From: Actinomadura syzygii
Lineage (GTDB): Bacteria; Actinomycetota; Actinomycetes; Streptosporangiales; Streptosporangiaceae
Assembly (NCBI RefSeq): GCF_008085905.1
Contig: NZ_VSFF01000007.1
Coordinates: 248,001 to 312,000, forward strand
Direction of reading: 5' to 3'
Length of the DNA stretch: 64,000 nucleotides
Every line of letters starts with the position of its first letter. Positions within the stretch are counted from its first letter, which is position 1. Made by a program: the position numbers and the translations under genes. The notes under the pieces were generated by a model. That model saw only the letters and a list, made by a program, of their open reading frames with translations. It had not been told where the DNA came from and did no database searches. Shown here piece by piece: positions 1 through 8,554 of this stretch.

Positions 1-2325
1 CGTCGCGCCGACCGCGCCGAGCAGGCCGAACTCGCGGGTCCGCTCGCCGACGCTCATCGACACGGTCGTCGCCATCCCGAACAGGGCGAGGACGAGCGCC
101 ATCCCGATGAAGCCGTAGATGACGCGGAGGCCCTTCGTCATCCCGCTCGCGGCCGTCTTCACGTAGCCGGCCCTGTCGAGCACCTCCACGCCGGGGACGC
201 CCGCGACCGCGCGGGTCAGGCCCGCCTTCGTCCCGCCGCTCACGAGGACCGCCTGCGTGGCCGCGCCGGGGTCGAGGCCGTCCATGGTGGCGGACGACAC
301 CAGCGCCTGGTCGGCGAACAGGTGCGACGGGTCGTGGTAGGCCCCCGCCACGGTCAGCGCGACCTTCCCGCGCGTGCCGCGCACGACGATCCGCTGCCCC
401 TTCCTGATCTTCTGCGCCTTCATGACGGACGAGGCGAGCCCGATTTCGCCGGGCCGCAGCGGGCGCAGGTTCCCGCCGAGGTCGAGCACGGACGGCAGCG
501 CCGCCGGGTCGGCCCCCGTCACCATCAGGTAGTACGGCTCCGGCTCCTCGTCCGGCAGCGGCTTCGGCGGCGGGTCGACGAGCCTCGTCTCGGTGGCCGT
601 GAGCGCCATCGCGTGCGACACGCCCGGCGCGGCCGCGGCCCTGTCCGCCATGTCGCGGGGCAGCGGCGCCGGTCCGGACGCCGTCATCCCGGTCGCGGCG
701 ATCGCGTGGTCGGCCCGCATGACCTGCGTCCCCGCCTCCTCGAACCGGTCGTTCACCGACAGGACCATGAGCGCGGTCGTGGAGACCAGGGCGACGCCCA
801 CCATCAGGGACGACGCCGCCGACGACACCCGGCGCGGGCTGCGGGTGATCGTGGCGCGGGCGAGCCGCCCGGCCTCGCCGCTGACCGCCGTGCCGATCCG
901 CCCGACGAGGCCGCCGAGCGGGCCGACGAAGAACGGGGCGAGGACGGCGAGCGCCGCCACCACCGTCATGCACCCCATCAGCACCAGCATCGACGTGCCG
1001 ACGGTGCGGTCCGGTCCCGGCGGCTCCTCGGACCGGATCGCGAAGATCGCCCCGAAGAACAGCCCGGAGCACGCGAACACCGACAGCGCGCCCAGCACCC
1101 GGGGCAGGCGGCGCCCGGCCGTGTCGGCGCTCGCGGCGCGCAGCGCCTGCATCGGCGAGATCCGCGCGGCGCGGCGGGCGGCCCGCCACGCGGCGAGCTG
1201 GGTGACGAGGACACCGGCGGCCGCGGGCGCGGCGAGCGCGATCCAGCCGAACTGGACGTCGGCCGCGCTGATGTCGAAGCCGTCCTGCGCGAACAGCTTC
1301 GTGAGCAGACCCGCCACCGGGTAGCCGGCGAGCACCCCGCCCGCGGACGCGACCAGGCCGAGCGCCAGCGCCTCCAGCCGGATCAGCCGCTTGATCTGCC
1401 GCGGCGTCGCGCCGATCGCGCTGAGCAGGGCGAGCCGCCGGGTCCGCTGCCGGACGAGCGTCCCGAACGTGTTCGCCACGACGAACAGCCCGACGAACAC
1501 CGCCACCGACGACATCATCCCGATCACGCCGCCCAGCGACGCCCCCGCGGACGCCAGGTCGGCGGACTGGGCGTGCCGCACGCCGGCCGCGGTCCTTACG
1601 GTGACGTCCTTCCCGCGCAGGTCGCGGGCCAGGTCGGCGCGCAGTTTCGCGGGCGCGACGCCCGGCGCGGCCTTCACCCAGACGCCCTGCCACGTCCCGG
1701 CGGGCAGCCCGGCCGCCTGCCGGACGGTCTCCGGCGGCGCGAGCAGCAGGTCCCCGCTCGCGACCGCGCTGCGGCCCTCCACGGTGGCGACGCCGACGAC
1801 CTTCCACGTCCGGCTCTGCTTCGGCAGCGTCACCTGGACGGGGTCGCCCACGTCGAGCTTCCCGGCGCGGGCGACGTGCCGCGTGACGACGACCTCGCCC
1901 TCCGCGGCGGGCGCGCGTCCCGACTCCAGGTGGTAGGCGTTGAGGCGGGTGTCGGACGTCCAGGGGCGCAGGGTCGTCCCGGCCCCGGCCGGAGGCGTGA
2001 TCGCCTTCCCGCCCTTCCCGGCCGCGGTGACCGGGACCATGGCGTCCCCGGCCGTCCCGGCGACGCCCGGGCGCCCGGCGACGTCGGCCAGCCGGACCCG
2101 GCCGTCCGGGACGATGCCCGCGTCGCCCCCGTCGGACGTCCCGCCGAGGACGAGCACGTCCGACCGGGCGTACTCGCTGGCGTCGCTGCCCGACACCGCC
2201 TCCTGCGCCCGCAGCGTGAACTGCAGCGAGCCCGCCATCAGGCCGATCGAGAACAGCGCCGCCAGCAGCGTGGCGAGCAGCCGGACCCAGCCCTCGGCGA
2301 ACGAGCGGCGCGCGATGAGCCACAT
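1..2325 (-). CDS. FtsX-type ABC transporter permease, C-terminus cut by window edge
   Basis: This is the integral membrane subunit of a MacB/LolE-like ABC exporter. Such systems move lipids, peptides or lipoproteins out of the membrane, but the cargo here is unknown. 775 codons are visible. The protein starts MWLIARRSFAEGW and a membrane helix follows (LLATLLAALFSIGLMAG). Large extracytoplasmic regions are separated by hydrophobic blocks. The visible end reads SVGERTREFGLLGAVGAT, the cytoplasmic motif before the last FtsX helices, so I estimate fewer than about 100 residues are missing. The ATG at 2325 lies 5 nt after the stop of the ATPase gene, so the two are co-transcribed and probably form one transporter. 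Confidence 0.9.
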   Translation of the reverse strand, partial: MWLIARRSFAEGWVRLLATLLAALFSIGLMAGSLQFTLRAQEAVSGSDASEYARSDVLVLGGTSDGGDAGIVPDGRVRLADVAGRPGVAGTAGDAMVPVTAAGKGGKAITPPAGAGTTLRPWTSDTRLNAYHLESGRAPAAEGEVVVTRHVARAGKLDVGDPVQVTLPKQSRTWKVVGVATVEGRSAVASGDLLLAPPETVRQAAGLPAGTWQGVWVKAAPGVAPAKLRADLARDLRGKDVTVRTAAGVRHAQSADLASAGASLGGVIGMMSSVAVFVGLFVVANTFGTLVRQRTRRLALLSAIGATPRQIKRLIRLEALALGLVASAGGVLAGYPVAGLLTKLFAQDGFDISAADVQFGWIALAAPAAAGVLVTQLAAWRAARRAARISPMQALRAASADTAGRRLPRVLGALSVFACSGLFFGAIFAIRSEEPPGPDRTVGTSMLVLMGCMTVVAALAVLAPFFVGPLGGLVGRIGTAVSGEAGRLARATITRSPRRVSSAASSLMVGVALVSTTALMVLSVNDRFEEAGTQVMRADHAIAATGMTASGPAPLPRDMADRAAAAPGVSHAMALTATETRLVDPPPKPLPDEEPEPYYLMVTGADPAALPSVLDLGGNLRPLRPGEIGLASSVMKAQKIRKGQRIVVRGTRGKVALTVAGAYHDPSHLFADQALVSSATMDGLDPGAATQAVLVSGGTKAGLTRAVAGVPGVEVLDRAGYVKTAASGMTKGLRVIYGFIGMALVLALFGMATTVSMSVGERTREFGLLGAVGAT

Positions 2326-2330
2326 GCCGC

Positions 2331-3095
2331 TCAGCCCTCCATCCGCCGCATGGCGGCGTGGACCTGGTCGATGGTCGGCGCGTGCAGCTCCCGGACGATC
2401 ATCCCGTCGGCGAGGAACAGCACCCGGTCGGCGTGCGCGGCGGCGACCGGGTCGTGCGTCACCATGATCACCGTCTGCCGGTAGGCGTCCACCGCGCCGC
2501 GCAGGAACCCGAGCACCTCGGCGCCCGAGCGGGAGTCGAGGTTGCCGGTCGGCTCGTCCGCGAACAGCACCTCGGGGCGCGTCAGCAGGGCCCGCGCGAC
2601 CGCGACCCGCTGCTGCTGCCCGCCGGACAGCTCGCTCGGCCGGTGCGACAGGCGTTCGCGCAGGCCGAGCGCGTCGATGATCTCGTTGAACCACTGCCGG
2701 TCGGCGCGGCGGTTGCCGAGCCGTCCGGTGAGGCGGATGTTCTCCTCCGCCGTCAGCATCGGCAGCAGGTTGAACGACTGGAACACGAACCCGAGCCGGT
2801 CGCGGCGCAGCTTCGTCAGCCGCGTCCTGGACAGCTTGGTGATGTCGACGTCGCCGATGAACACCGAGCCGGAGGACACGGTGTCCAACCCGGCCAAGCA
2901 GTGCAGGAACGTCGACTTGCCGGAGCCCGACGGCCCCATGATCGCGGTGAACCGGCCCCTCGGGAACGCCGCCGAGACGCCGCGCAGCGCGGTGACCGCG
3001 CCGTCGCCCGTCCCGTACGACTTGACCACGTCGCGGGCGGCGGCCACGAGGTCGTGGACGTGCCCGGCAGGGGGTGCGGCGGTCGTGTGTGTCAT
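2331..3095 (-). CDS. ABC transporter ATP-binding protein (MacB/LolD type)
   Basis: A 254-residue cytoplasmic ATPase that powers the adjacent FtsX-type permease. It shows Walker A (GPSGSGKST), the Q-loop region, the signature LSGGQQQRVAVARAL, Walker B (VLFADEPTGNLD) and the H-loop (VTHDP). This layout and length are typical of the LolD/MacB subfamily. I chose the ATG at 3095 (MTHTTAAPP) over an upstream start because the extra 18 residues are low-complexity and lie in the likely promoter region. The permease begins 5 nt after its stop. Promoter not identified. Confidence 0.95.
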   Translation of the reverse strand: MTHTTAAPPAGHVHDLVAAARDVVKSYGTGDGAVTALRGVSAAFPRGRFTAIMGPSGSGKSTFLHCLAGLDTVSSGSVFIGDVDITKLSRTRLTKLRRDRLGFVFQSFNLLPMLTAEENIRLTGRLGNRRADRQWFNEIIDALGLRERLSHRPSELSGGQQQRVAVARALLTRPEVLFADEPTGNLDSRSGAEVLGFLRGAVDAYRQTVIMVTHDPVAAAHADRVLFLADGMIVRELHAPTIDQVHAAMRRMEG

Positions 3096-3143
3096 GCCGT
3101 CCAGCCAACCGCCCGGCACCCCTGCTCCACACTGGCGCACGCT

Positions 3144-3186
3144 CCCCACCCGCTGGTGGGGAAGGCCCCACCCGGCGGCGTGGGGC
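3144..3186 (-). terminator. Two adjacent hairpins after the crotonase gene
   Basis: Two GC-rich stem-loops follow the crotonase stop. One is CCCCACC/GGTGGGG with a 4-nt loop (3144-3161). The other is GCCCCAC/GTGGGGC with an 8-nt loop (3165-3186), which overlaps the stop codon. No U-tract is visible, as is common in GC-rich actinomycetes. The arms share CCCCACCCG, so the pair may be a small duplication. Confidence 0.5.
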
Positions 3187-3971
3187 TAGCGGCCCTCGAA
3201 GACCGGCTTCGCCTTGTTCAGGAAGGCGTCGGTGGCGTTGTGGTGGTCGCCGGTCTTCTCGCACTCGTCCTGGAGCTCGGCCTCCCGCTCCAGCGCGGCC
3301 GCCAGATCGTGCGTCGCCGCGAAGTCGAGCGCCGCCTTGACCGCGCCGTAGGCGGCCGTCGGACCGGCCGCGAGCCGCCGCGCCAGCTCCACCGCCGCCG
3401 GGGCCAGCTCGTCCGCCGGGACGACCCGGTTCGCGAGCCCCAGCTCCAGCGCCTGCGGAGCCGTCAGCGGCTCGCCGAGCAGGAGCAGCTCGGCGGCCTT
3501 CGCGCGGCCGACGAGGCGCTGCAGCGTCCACGACATGCCCGAGTCCGGGGCGAGGCCGATCCCGGTGAACGCGGTCGCGAACCGCGCCTTGTCCGACGCC
3601 ACGACCAGGTCGCAGGCCCACGCCAGCGACGCGCCCGCGCCCGCCGCCACCCCGTTCACGGCCGCCACCACCGGCTTCCGCATCCCGGCGAGCGCCAGCA
3701 CGATCGGGTTGTAGTGCCTGCGGACGGTGTCGTCCAGCCCCTTCCCGGCGGCGAGGTTCGCGGCGTGCTCGCGCAGGTCCTGCCCGGCGCAGAAGGCCCG
3801 GCCCGCGCCGGTGAGGATCACCGCGCGGGCGGCCGGGTCGGCGGCGGCGCGCACCACGGTGGCGCGCAGCAGCTCCTTCATCTCGGCCGTCAGCGAGTTC
3901 ATCCCGTCGGGCCGGTTCAGGGTGATCGTCCCCACGCCGTCGGTCACGTCGTACAGCACGGTCTCAGCCAT
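3186..3971 (-). CDS. Enoyl-CoA hydratase/isomerase (crotonase superfamily, PaaG-like)
   Basis: A 261-residue crotonase-fold enzyme acting on acyl-CoA thioesters. The oxyanion-hole segments are visible: GRAFCAGQDLREHA near residue 60-73 and NGVAAGAGASLA near 105-116. LAPDSGMSW keeps an aspartate where PaaG-type isomerases have their catalytic acid, and the end GKxKPxFEGR is typical. The GRxFCAGQDL motif and the Asp favour a PaaG-like ring-epoxide isomerase or related hydratase over a classical two-Glu hydratase. No phenylacetate genes lie nearby, so the substrate is unknown. It appears monocistronic, with hairpins after the stop. Confidence 0.85.
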   Translation of the reverse strand: MAETVLYDVTDGVGTITLNRPDGMNSLTAEMKELLRATVVRAAADPAARAVILTGAGRAFCAGQDLREHAANLAAGKGLDDTVRRHYNPIVLALAGMRKPVVAAVNGVAAGAGASLAWACDLVVASDKARFATAFTGIGLAPDSGMSWTLQRLVGRAKAAELLLLGEPLTAPQALELGLANRVVPADELAPAAVELARRLAAGPTAAYGAVKAALDFAATHDLAAALEREAELQDECEKTGDHHNATDAFLNKAKPVFEGR

Positions 3972-4276
3972 CGGCGGCCACCTTCACGCGTCGTCCCGGA
4001 TCCTCTGGAGATCTTCCCAGGCGGCCGCCGCCGAACCCGGCGGCGGGGGCCTGGAGAGGGGGCGCGGCGGTGTCCCGAAAGGCCCGTGGAAAGGCGCCGA
4101 AACACGTGTCCGCGGGCCCTGTGAACGCCCCGGACTTCTGATCTGGAGGCTGATCGTTACCACTTCGCGCCCGGAAGACGAGATAATGGACCACTACTGA
4201 TGACGCGGATGCGACACGCGGCCACGCGGCCAACGGTGTGCGAGGCCGCGGCCCTACCCAGGAAGGGGATGTACGC
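3972..4276. other. Intergenic region between crotonase and DUF3117 genes
   Basis: A 305-nt gap between two divergent genes, so it should carry both promoters. The only AT-rich stretch is around 4182-4187 (GATAAT), a fair -10 hexamer for the plus-strand DUF3117 gene. A possible -35 (TTACCA, 4157-4162) lies 19 nt upstream, which is longer than ideal. The rest is GC-rich with no convincing ORF on either strand. Confidence 0.3.
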
Positions 4277-4444
4277 ATGGCGGCGATGAAGCCGCGGACG
4301 GGAGACGGTCCGCTTGAGGTGACCAAGGAGGGACGCGGAATCGTCATGCGGGTCCCCCTCGAAGGCGGCGGCCGCCTCGTGGTCGAGCTCTCCGCCGACG
4401 AGGCGAGGGAACTGGGCGAGGCCCTCAAGGACGTCGTGGGCTGA
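4277..4444 (+). CDS. DUF3117 micro-protein
   Basis: A 55-residue protein matching the actinobacterial DUF3117 family almost end to end: it starts MAAMKPRTGDGPLEVTKEG, has RVPLEGGGRLVVELSADEA and ends in DVVG. The family is highly conserved and its function is unknown. I chose the ATG at 4277 because GGAAGGGG sits 8 nt upstream and the family starts with MAAMKPRTGDGP; an in-frame GTG at 4238 would add 13 unconserved residues. The gene stands alone between the crotonase promoter and pepA. Confidence 0.93.
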   Translation: MAAMKPRTGDGPLEVTKEGRGIVMRVPLEGGGRLVVELSADEARELGEALKDVVG

Positions 4445-4560
4445 GACGTCGCGGGGGCGACGCCCTCCGCCGTTCCCGGTCTGGTCGGCGACGGTCCCGG
4501 CGGCTCCGCCGGGGCCCTTGCCGTCCCCGGGCCCGGCCCCGCCCGCTCGCCGCCCGTTCC

Positions 4561-4612
4561 GAGCTTCACCCGACCACCGAGTTTCACCGACCACGGAGCT
4601 TCACCGACCACG
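4561..4612. repeat. Three tandem copies of a 17-18 bp unit before pepA
   Basis: GAGCTTCACCGACCACG is repeated head to tail at 4561-4578 (18 nt, one inserted C), 4579-4595 (one T for C) and 4596-4612. The array ends 16 nt before the pepA ATG, just ahead of its GGGGGGAA ribosome binding site, so it would lie in the 5' leader. Confidence 0.85.
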
Positions 4613-4628
4613 GGGGGAATCCGCCGCC

Positions 4629-6089
4629 ATGCCCATCGAGACCCGCATCCACGGCGCCTCCGGCACCGTGTCGCAGACCGCGGCCGACCTCGGGGCCGAG
4701 GCGGTCGCGGTACCCGTCCGGCAGGGCCCGGTCGCGCCCGCCGCCGAGGTCGCGGAGTCGCTGCCCTTCACGCTGGACGAGCTGCTCGAACTGCACCGCG
4801 CCAAGGGCGAGCCCGGCGAGATCACCGCCACCCAGGTCCGCGTCGGCGACCGGGTGCGCGAGCTGCTGCTGTACGGGGTGGGCGCCGCCTCCCCGGCCGA
4901 CCTGCGCAAGGCGGGCGCCGCGCTCGCCCGCCGGGGCCGCGGCCGGACGGCGCTGGTCGCCGGGGTCCCCGCGGGCGACCTCGCCGCCTTCGTCGAGGGC
5001 GCGCTGCTCGCGTCCTACGAGTTCAAGATCGGCGCGCCGCCCGCCCGGCGGGCGCTCGGCACGCTCGCCGTGCTGACCGAGGCCGGGCCGGAGTCCGACG
5101 CGCCCGCGATCGAGCTGGGCGCCGCCCGCGCCCGCGCCGCCGGGCTCGCCCGCGACCTCGCCAACACGCCGTCCCGCGAGAAGGACCCGTCCTGGCTCGC
5201 CGCGCAGGCCGAGCGGGTCGCCGCCGACGCGGGCCTCGCCGTCCGCGTGCGCGGCGAGAAGGAGCTGCTGGACGAGGGCTTCGGCGGCATCCTCGCGGTC
5301 GGCGCCGGATCGGCCCGCCCGCCCCGGCTGATCGAGCTGTCCTACGTCCCGGACGGCACGCCCGAGCGGCACGTCGTGCTGGTCGGCAAGGGCATCACGT
5401 TCGACAGCGGCGGCCTGTCGCTCAAGCCGAACGACAACATGAAGACGATGAAGACCGACATGGCGGGCGGCGCGGCGGTCATCGCCGCGATGAGCGCGCT
5501 GCGCGGCCTCGGCGTCCGCGCCCGGGTGACGGGGCTGGTCGCCGCCGCGGAGAACATGCCGTCCGGGTCGGCGATGCGGCCGAGCGACGTGATCACGCAC
5601 TACGGCGGGACGACCTCCGAGGTCCTGAACACCGACGCCGAGGGACGCCTCGTCCTCGCCGACGCGATCGCCTACGCCGCCGCCGAGCTGGCCCCGGACG
5701 CGATCGTCGACGTCGCGACGCTGACCGGCGCGGCCAAGGTCGCCCTCGGCCTCCGGCACGGCGCGCTGTTCGCCACCGACGACGACCTCGCCCGCGCGCT
5801 CACCGACGCGGGCGCGGCGGCGGGCGAGCCGGTGTGGCGGCTGCCGCTCGTCGCCGACTACCGGGCCGCGATCGACTCCGACGTCGCCGACATCAACAAC
5901 ATCGGACGCGGCGGCTACGGCGGCGGGGCGATCACGGCGGCGCTGTTCCTGCGCGAGTTCGCGGGCGGCGCCGCCTGGGCGCACCTCGACATCGCCGGGC
6001 CCGGCCGCGCCACGTCCGACGACGCCGAGATCAGCCGGGGCGCGACGGGCTTCGGGGCCCGGCTGCTGCTCCGCTGGCTGACCGCCTGA
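4629..6089 (+). CDS. pepA: Leucyl aminopeptidase (peptidase family M17)
   Basis: A 486-residue cytosolic dizinc aminopeptidase that removes N-terminal residues from peptides. It has the variable N-terminal domain followed by the M17 catalytic domain. GKGITFDSGGLSLKP carries the metal-binding Lys and Asp, KTDMAGGAA follows, and NTDAEGRLVLADA is the family signature. The length matches the family. The ATG at 4629 was chosen because GGGGGGAA precedes it; an upstream in-frame start would read through the tandem repeats. It converges with the next gene, only 9 nt away. Confidence 0.95.
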   Translation: MPIETRIHGASGTVSQTAADLGAEAVAVPVRQGPVAPAAEVAESLPFTLDELLELHRAKGEPGEITATQVRVGDRVRELLLYGVGAASPADLRKAGAALARRGRGRTALVAGVPAGDLAAFVEGALLASYEFKIGAPPARRALGTLAVLTEAGPESDAPAIELGAARARAAGLARDLANTPSREKDPSWLAAQAERVAADAGLAVRVRGEKELLDEGFGGILAVGAGSARPPRLIELSYVPDGTPERHVVLVGKGITFDSGGLSLKPNDNMKTMKTDMAGGAAVIAAMSALRGLGVRARVTGLVAAAENMPSGSAMRPSDVITHYGGTTSEVLNTDAEGRLVLADAIAYAAAELAPDAIVDVATLTGAAKVALGLRHGALFATDDDLARALTDAGAAAGEPVWRLPLVADYRAAIDSDVADINNIGRGGYGGGAITAALFLREFAGGAAWAHLDIAGPGRATSDDAEISRGATGFGARLLLRWLTA

Positions 6090-6098
6090 ACCGGCCGC

Positions 6099-6728
6099 CT
6101 ACTCGGTGCGGCGGTCGATCACCGGGACGCGGCGGAACCGCTTCGCCCGCTTGACGACCTGCGCGAGCGTCGCGTCCCAGCCCTCGTCGACCGCGAAGCA
6201 CCACGGGACGGCGGCGGCCGTGGCCGGGACGTCCCGCATGGTCAGCGCCACGAGACGCGGCCGCTCCGACGTCCGCGCCAGCTCGGCCAGCTCCTCGGTG
6301 GGCAGGAAGACGAGGTAGTCCTGCTCGCCGCGGCGGGTGCCGCCGACGCCGCGCCGCAGCGCCGCGATCGCCGCCACCTCGGGCCAGGGAAGCGTGTGGC
6401 CGGACCTGCGGGGGAGCGGCCAGCGCGCCGGGCGGCGCACCCCGTCGACGGCGAGTTCCAGGACGGGACGCCGCGTCAGCATCCCCCCGGCGGACACGGC
6501 GAGCCCCGCCCCGAACATCGCGAGCCCGGCCACGCCGAGCACCGTGATCGTGACGCTGCCCACCCCGGCGCCCCGGACGATCCCGCCCGCGACCCCGCCC
6601 GCGACGAACGCCACCGACGCGAGGAACAGGATCAGGAACGCGACGAGCCGCCACGTCCCGCGCCAGGTCACCCGCTGCCGCACCGCGAAGACCTCGGCCG
6701 GCGCCGAGGCCGGGGAACGGGTGGTCAA
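6099..6728 (-). CDS. Two-helix membrane protein, PH-like (STM3941 type)
   Basis: About 209 residues. An N-terminal pair of membrane helices (LVAFLILFLASVAFVAGG and ITVLGVAGLAMFGAGLAV) is followed by a soluble domain with a PxLELAVDGV strand and a LPWPEVAAIAAL segment. This resembles STM3941/PH-like membrane proteins of unknown function. The start is uncertain. I used the TTG at 6728, which overlaps the TGA of the methyltransferase gene. A GTG 15 nt further upstream and one close to the first helix are alternatives. It is probably translated from the methyltransferase mRNA. Confidence 0.65.
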   Translation of the reverse strand: MTTRSPASAPAEVFAVRQRVTWRGTWRLVAFLILFLASVAFVAGGVAGGIVRGAGVGSVTITVLGVAGLAMFGAGLAVSAGGMLTRRPVLELAVDGVRRPARWPLPRRSGHTLPWPEVAAIAALRRGVGGTRRGEQDYLVFLPTEELAELARTSERPRLVALTMRDVPATAAAVPWCFAVDEGWDATLAQVVKRAKRFRRVPVIDRRTE

Positions 6729-7405
6729 TCGCGCTTGACGGCGCACAGCAGGCCGTCGCCCACCGGGACCAGCAGCGGGACGAGCCGGTCGTCGTCCCGG
6801 ATCATCCGGTGCACCTCGCGGATCGCCTCGACGTCCGGGTCGCGGTGGTCGAGGTCGGCGACCCAGCCGCCCCACAGCGCGTTGTCGAACGCGACGACGC
6901 CGCCCGGCCGCAGCAGCCGCAGCGCGTCCAGGAGGTACTCGGGGTACTCGCGCTTCTGCGCGTCGCAGAACACCATGTCGTAGGCGCCGTCGGTGAGCCG
7001 CGGCAGCACTTCGAGCGCCGGGCCGACGATCATCCGGGTGCGGAACGCGCCGAGCCCCGCCTCCCGGTACGCCTGCTTGGCGAGGCGCTGGTTCTCGGGG
7101 TCGATGTCGACGCTCGTGAGCACCGCGTCCTTCGGCATGCCGCGCATCAGCCAGACGCCGGACACGCCGCAGCCGGAGCCGACCTCCACGACCGTCCGGG
7201 CGCCGAGCAGGGTCGCGAGGAAGCGCAGCGCGGCGCCGCCCGCCGGGCCGATCGGGGACGCCCCGACCTCCTCGCCGCGGCGCCGCGCGGCGAGCAGCGG
7301 CTCGTCTTCCGGGAGGAACCCCTCCACAAAGGCCCGGGTGGCCTGATCGGCGTCGATGGCTGCCTCCTCAAGGGACCCCCGCCTGGCTCCTGCTGGAAAG
7401 ACCAT
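6725..7405 (-). CDS. SAM-dependent O-methyltransferase (catechol OMT-like)
   Basis: A 226-residue class I methyltransferase. VVEVGSGCGVSGVWLMRG is the SAM-binding glycine loop, followed by LTSVDIDPENQ (motif II), DMVFCDAQKREYPEYL (metal-binding Asp region) and a LRPGGVVAFDNALWGG block, the classical layout of the divalent-metal O-methyltransferase family 3. The acceptor is unknown. It diverges from sigE. As I recall it, the same pairing (Rv1220c/sigE) occurs in M. tuberculosis, which supports the assignment. The ATG at 7405 leaves a 174-nt divergent regulatory region. Confidence 0.9.
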   Translation of the reverse strand: MVFPAGARRGSLEEAAIDADQATRAFVEGFLPEDEPLLAARRRGEEVGASPIGPAGGAALRFLATLLGARTVVEVGSGCGVSGVWLMRGMPKDAVLTSVDIDPENQRLAKQAYREAGLGAFRTRMIVGPALEVLPRLTDGAYDMVFCDAQKREYPEYLLDALRLLRPGGVVAFDNALWGGWVADLDHRDPDVEAIREVHRMIRDDDRLVPLLVPVGDGLLCAVKRD

Positions 7406-7416
7406 ATCGTTGACGG

Positions 7417-7442
7417 GGAACCAACCGTGGGTCCAGCGCGTT
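7417..7442 (+). promoter_or_regulatory. ECF-type promoter for sigE
   Basis: GGAAC at 7417-7421 and CGTT at 7439-7442 are separated by 17 nt. The -35 continues as GGAACCAACCG. This matches the GGAAC-N16/17-CGTT consensus of stress-type ECF sigma factors and points to transcription of sigE by itself or a related ECF factor. It would give a leader of roughly 130 nt. Confidence 0.75.
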
Positions 7443-7579
7443 GTAGCCGCTGAAGGGACCTGTCCGCCGGACGGGTCGAAGCCACGAGATCCGAGTCGGT
7501 CCAGCACCGCCCCAGCCCAGGCGAGACCGTGCCGTTCCAAGGCGAGACCTTGGCTACGAGAGAGGAACAGCCCGGCACC

Positions 7580-8338
7580 ATGGGAGTCGCAGCACTCAGT
7601 TTCAGAAGCGCTGTGGGGGTCGGCCCCGGGCAGGGGATCGGTGGCGCCGCGCGCTCGCGCGAGAACGCGCCGGAAGCCGACTGGGCGCCGCCGTCCTGGG
7701 ACGAGGTCGTCCGCGAGCACGGCGCCCGCGTGTACCGGCTCGCCTACCGGCTGACCGGCAACCAGCACGACGCGGAAGACCTCACGCAGGAGGTCTTCGT
7801 CCGCGTGTTCAGGTCCCTGTCGAACTACACGCCGGGGACGTTCGAGGGCTGGCTGCACCGGATCACCACGAACCTGTTCCTCGACATGGCGCGGCGCCGC
7901 CAGCGCATCCGCTTCGAGGGACTCGCCGACGACGCCGCCGAGCGCCTCCAGGGCCGCGAGCCGACCCCGGCGCAGGCGTTCGACGACAGCAACTTCGACG
8001 CCGACGTCCAGGCCGCGCTCGACGCGCTGGCCCCCGAGTACCGCGCGGCCGTCGTGCTGTGCGACATCGAGGGCCTGTCGTACGAGGAGATCTCGGCCAC
8101 GCTCGGCGTCAAGCTCGGGACCGTGCGCAGCCGCATCCACCGCGGCCGGGCCCAGTTGCGGGCCGCCCTGGAGCACCGCGCGCCGACGCGTCGGCGCCCC
8201 GGGACGCGCAACGAGTTCCAGCCCGTGGACGCGGTGGAGGCCGTCGCCGACCTCGGCCCGGCCGAAGACGGCGAGACCTCGCATGTGGCGGGCCCGGCCC
8301 TGCCTCAGCCGGTCCGGCCACAGCCGGAGGGCGTGTAA
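7580..8338 (+). CDS. sigE: ECF RNA polymerase sigma factor SigE
   Basis: A 252-residue group 4 sigma factor that directs RNA polymerase to envelope-stress promoters. Region 2 is YRLTGNQHDAEDLTQEVF followed by GTFEGWLHRITTNLFLDMARRR. Region 4 is CDIEGLSYEEISATLGVKLGTVRSRIHRGR. These segments are nearly the same as mycobacterial SigE. About 35 poorly conserved residues precede region 2, and a proline-rich tail follows region 4. The ATG at 7580 is chosen on a GAGAGGAAC sequence upstream; a GTG at 7529 is possible. The anti-sigma, RseB-like, HtrA and TatB genes follow. The ECF promoter upstream suggests autoregulation. Confidence 0.92.
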   Translation: MGVAALSFRSAVGVGPGQGIGGAARSRENAPEADWAPPSWDEVVREHGARVYRLAYRLTGNQHDAEDLTQEVFVRVFRSLSNYTPGTFEGWLHRITTNLFLDMARRRQRIRFEGLADDAAERLQGREPTPAQAFDDSNFDADVQAALDALAPEYRAAVVLCDIEGLSYEEISATLGVKLGTVRSRIHRGRAQLRAALEHRAPTRRRPGTRNEFQPVDAVEAVADLGPAEDGETSHVAGPALPQPVRPQPEGV

Positions 8339-8400
8339 AAAAGCTGTGCTTGCCGCGCGGGGCGGGACCGCGCGGGTGTGTTCGGACGGGAACCACGGAG

Positions 8401-8554
8401 GGCGGCATGACCGCAGCGAAGCGAGGATCATGGCGTCCGACCCTCGGGGGTCTGGGGGGCGTCCCCCAGAAAGGAAGGGCGGCATGACCGCAGCGAAGCG
8501 AGGATCATGGCGGCCCCCCCTCGGGGGTCTGGGGGGCGCCCCCCGGAAAGGAAG
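8401..8554 (+). repeat. 77-bp tandem repeat, two copies, between sigE and rseA
   Basis: Copies at 8401-8477 and 8478-8554 are about 90% identical. Each holds CATGA-(17 nt)-TCATG, a stem closing the loop CCGCAGCGAAGCGAGGA, then CCCTCGGGGG and a hairpin around CTGGGGG-GCGT-CCCCCAG, and ends in a GAAAGGAAG ribosome binding sequence. The last one serves rseA. A related element lies inverted at 12361-12505. Confidence 0.9.
8407..8487 (+). CDS. Possible 26-residue leader peptide, first copy
   Basis: The ATG at 8407 follows GGAGGG by a normal spacing and opens a 26-codon frame: MTAAKRGSWRPTLGGLGG, then VPQKGRAA and TGA. The stop overlaps the ATG of the second copy (ATGA). The peptide is basic and glycine-rich with no known family. 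Whether it is translated or the repeat acts as RNA is undecided. The start signal and the coupling are visible; the role is inference. Confidence 0.4.
   Translation: MTAAKRGSWRPTLGGLGGVPQKGRAA

Noticed and set aside
322..2484. Long plus-strand frame of about 720 codons opposite the ABC permease
   Set aside because: Arg/Gly/Pro-rich, no domain, and fully antisense to a clear FtsX-type permease. A GC-skew shadow.
8401..8554. CRISPR-like array
   Set aside because: Only two direct copies with no spacers and no cas genes nearby; the 30914-30978, 28193-28248 and 37260-37295 arrays also lack spacers.
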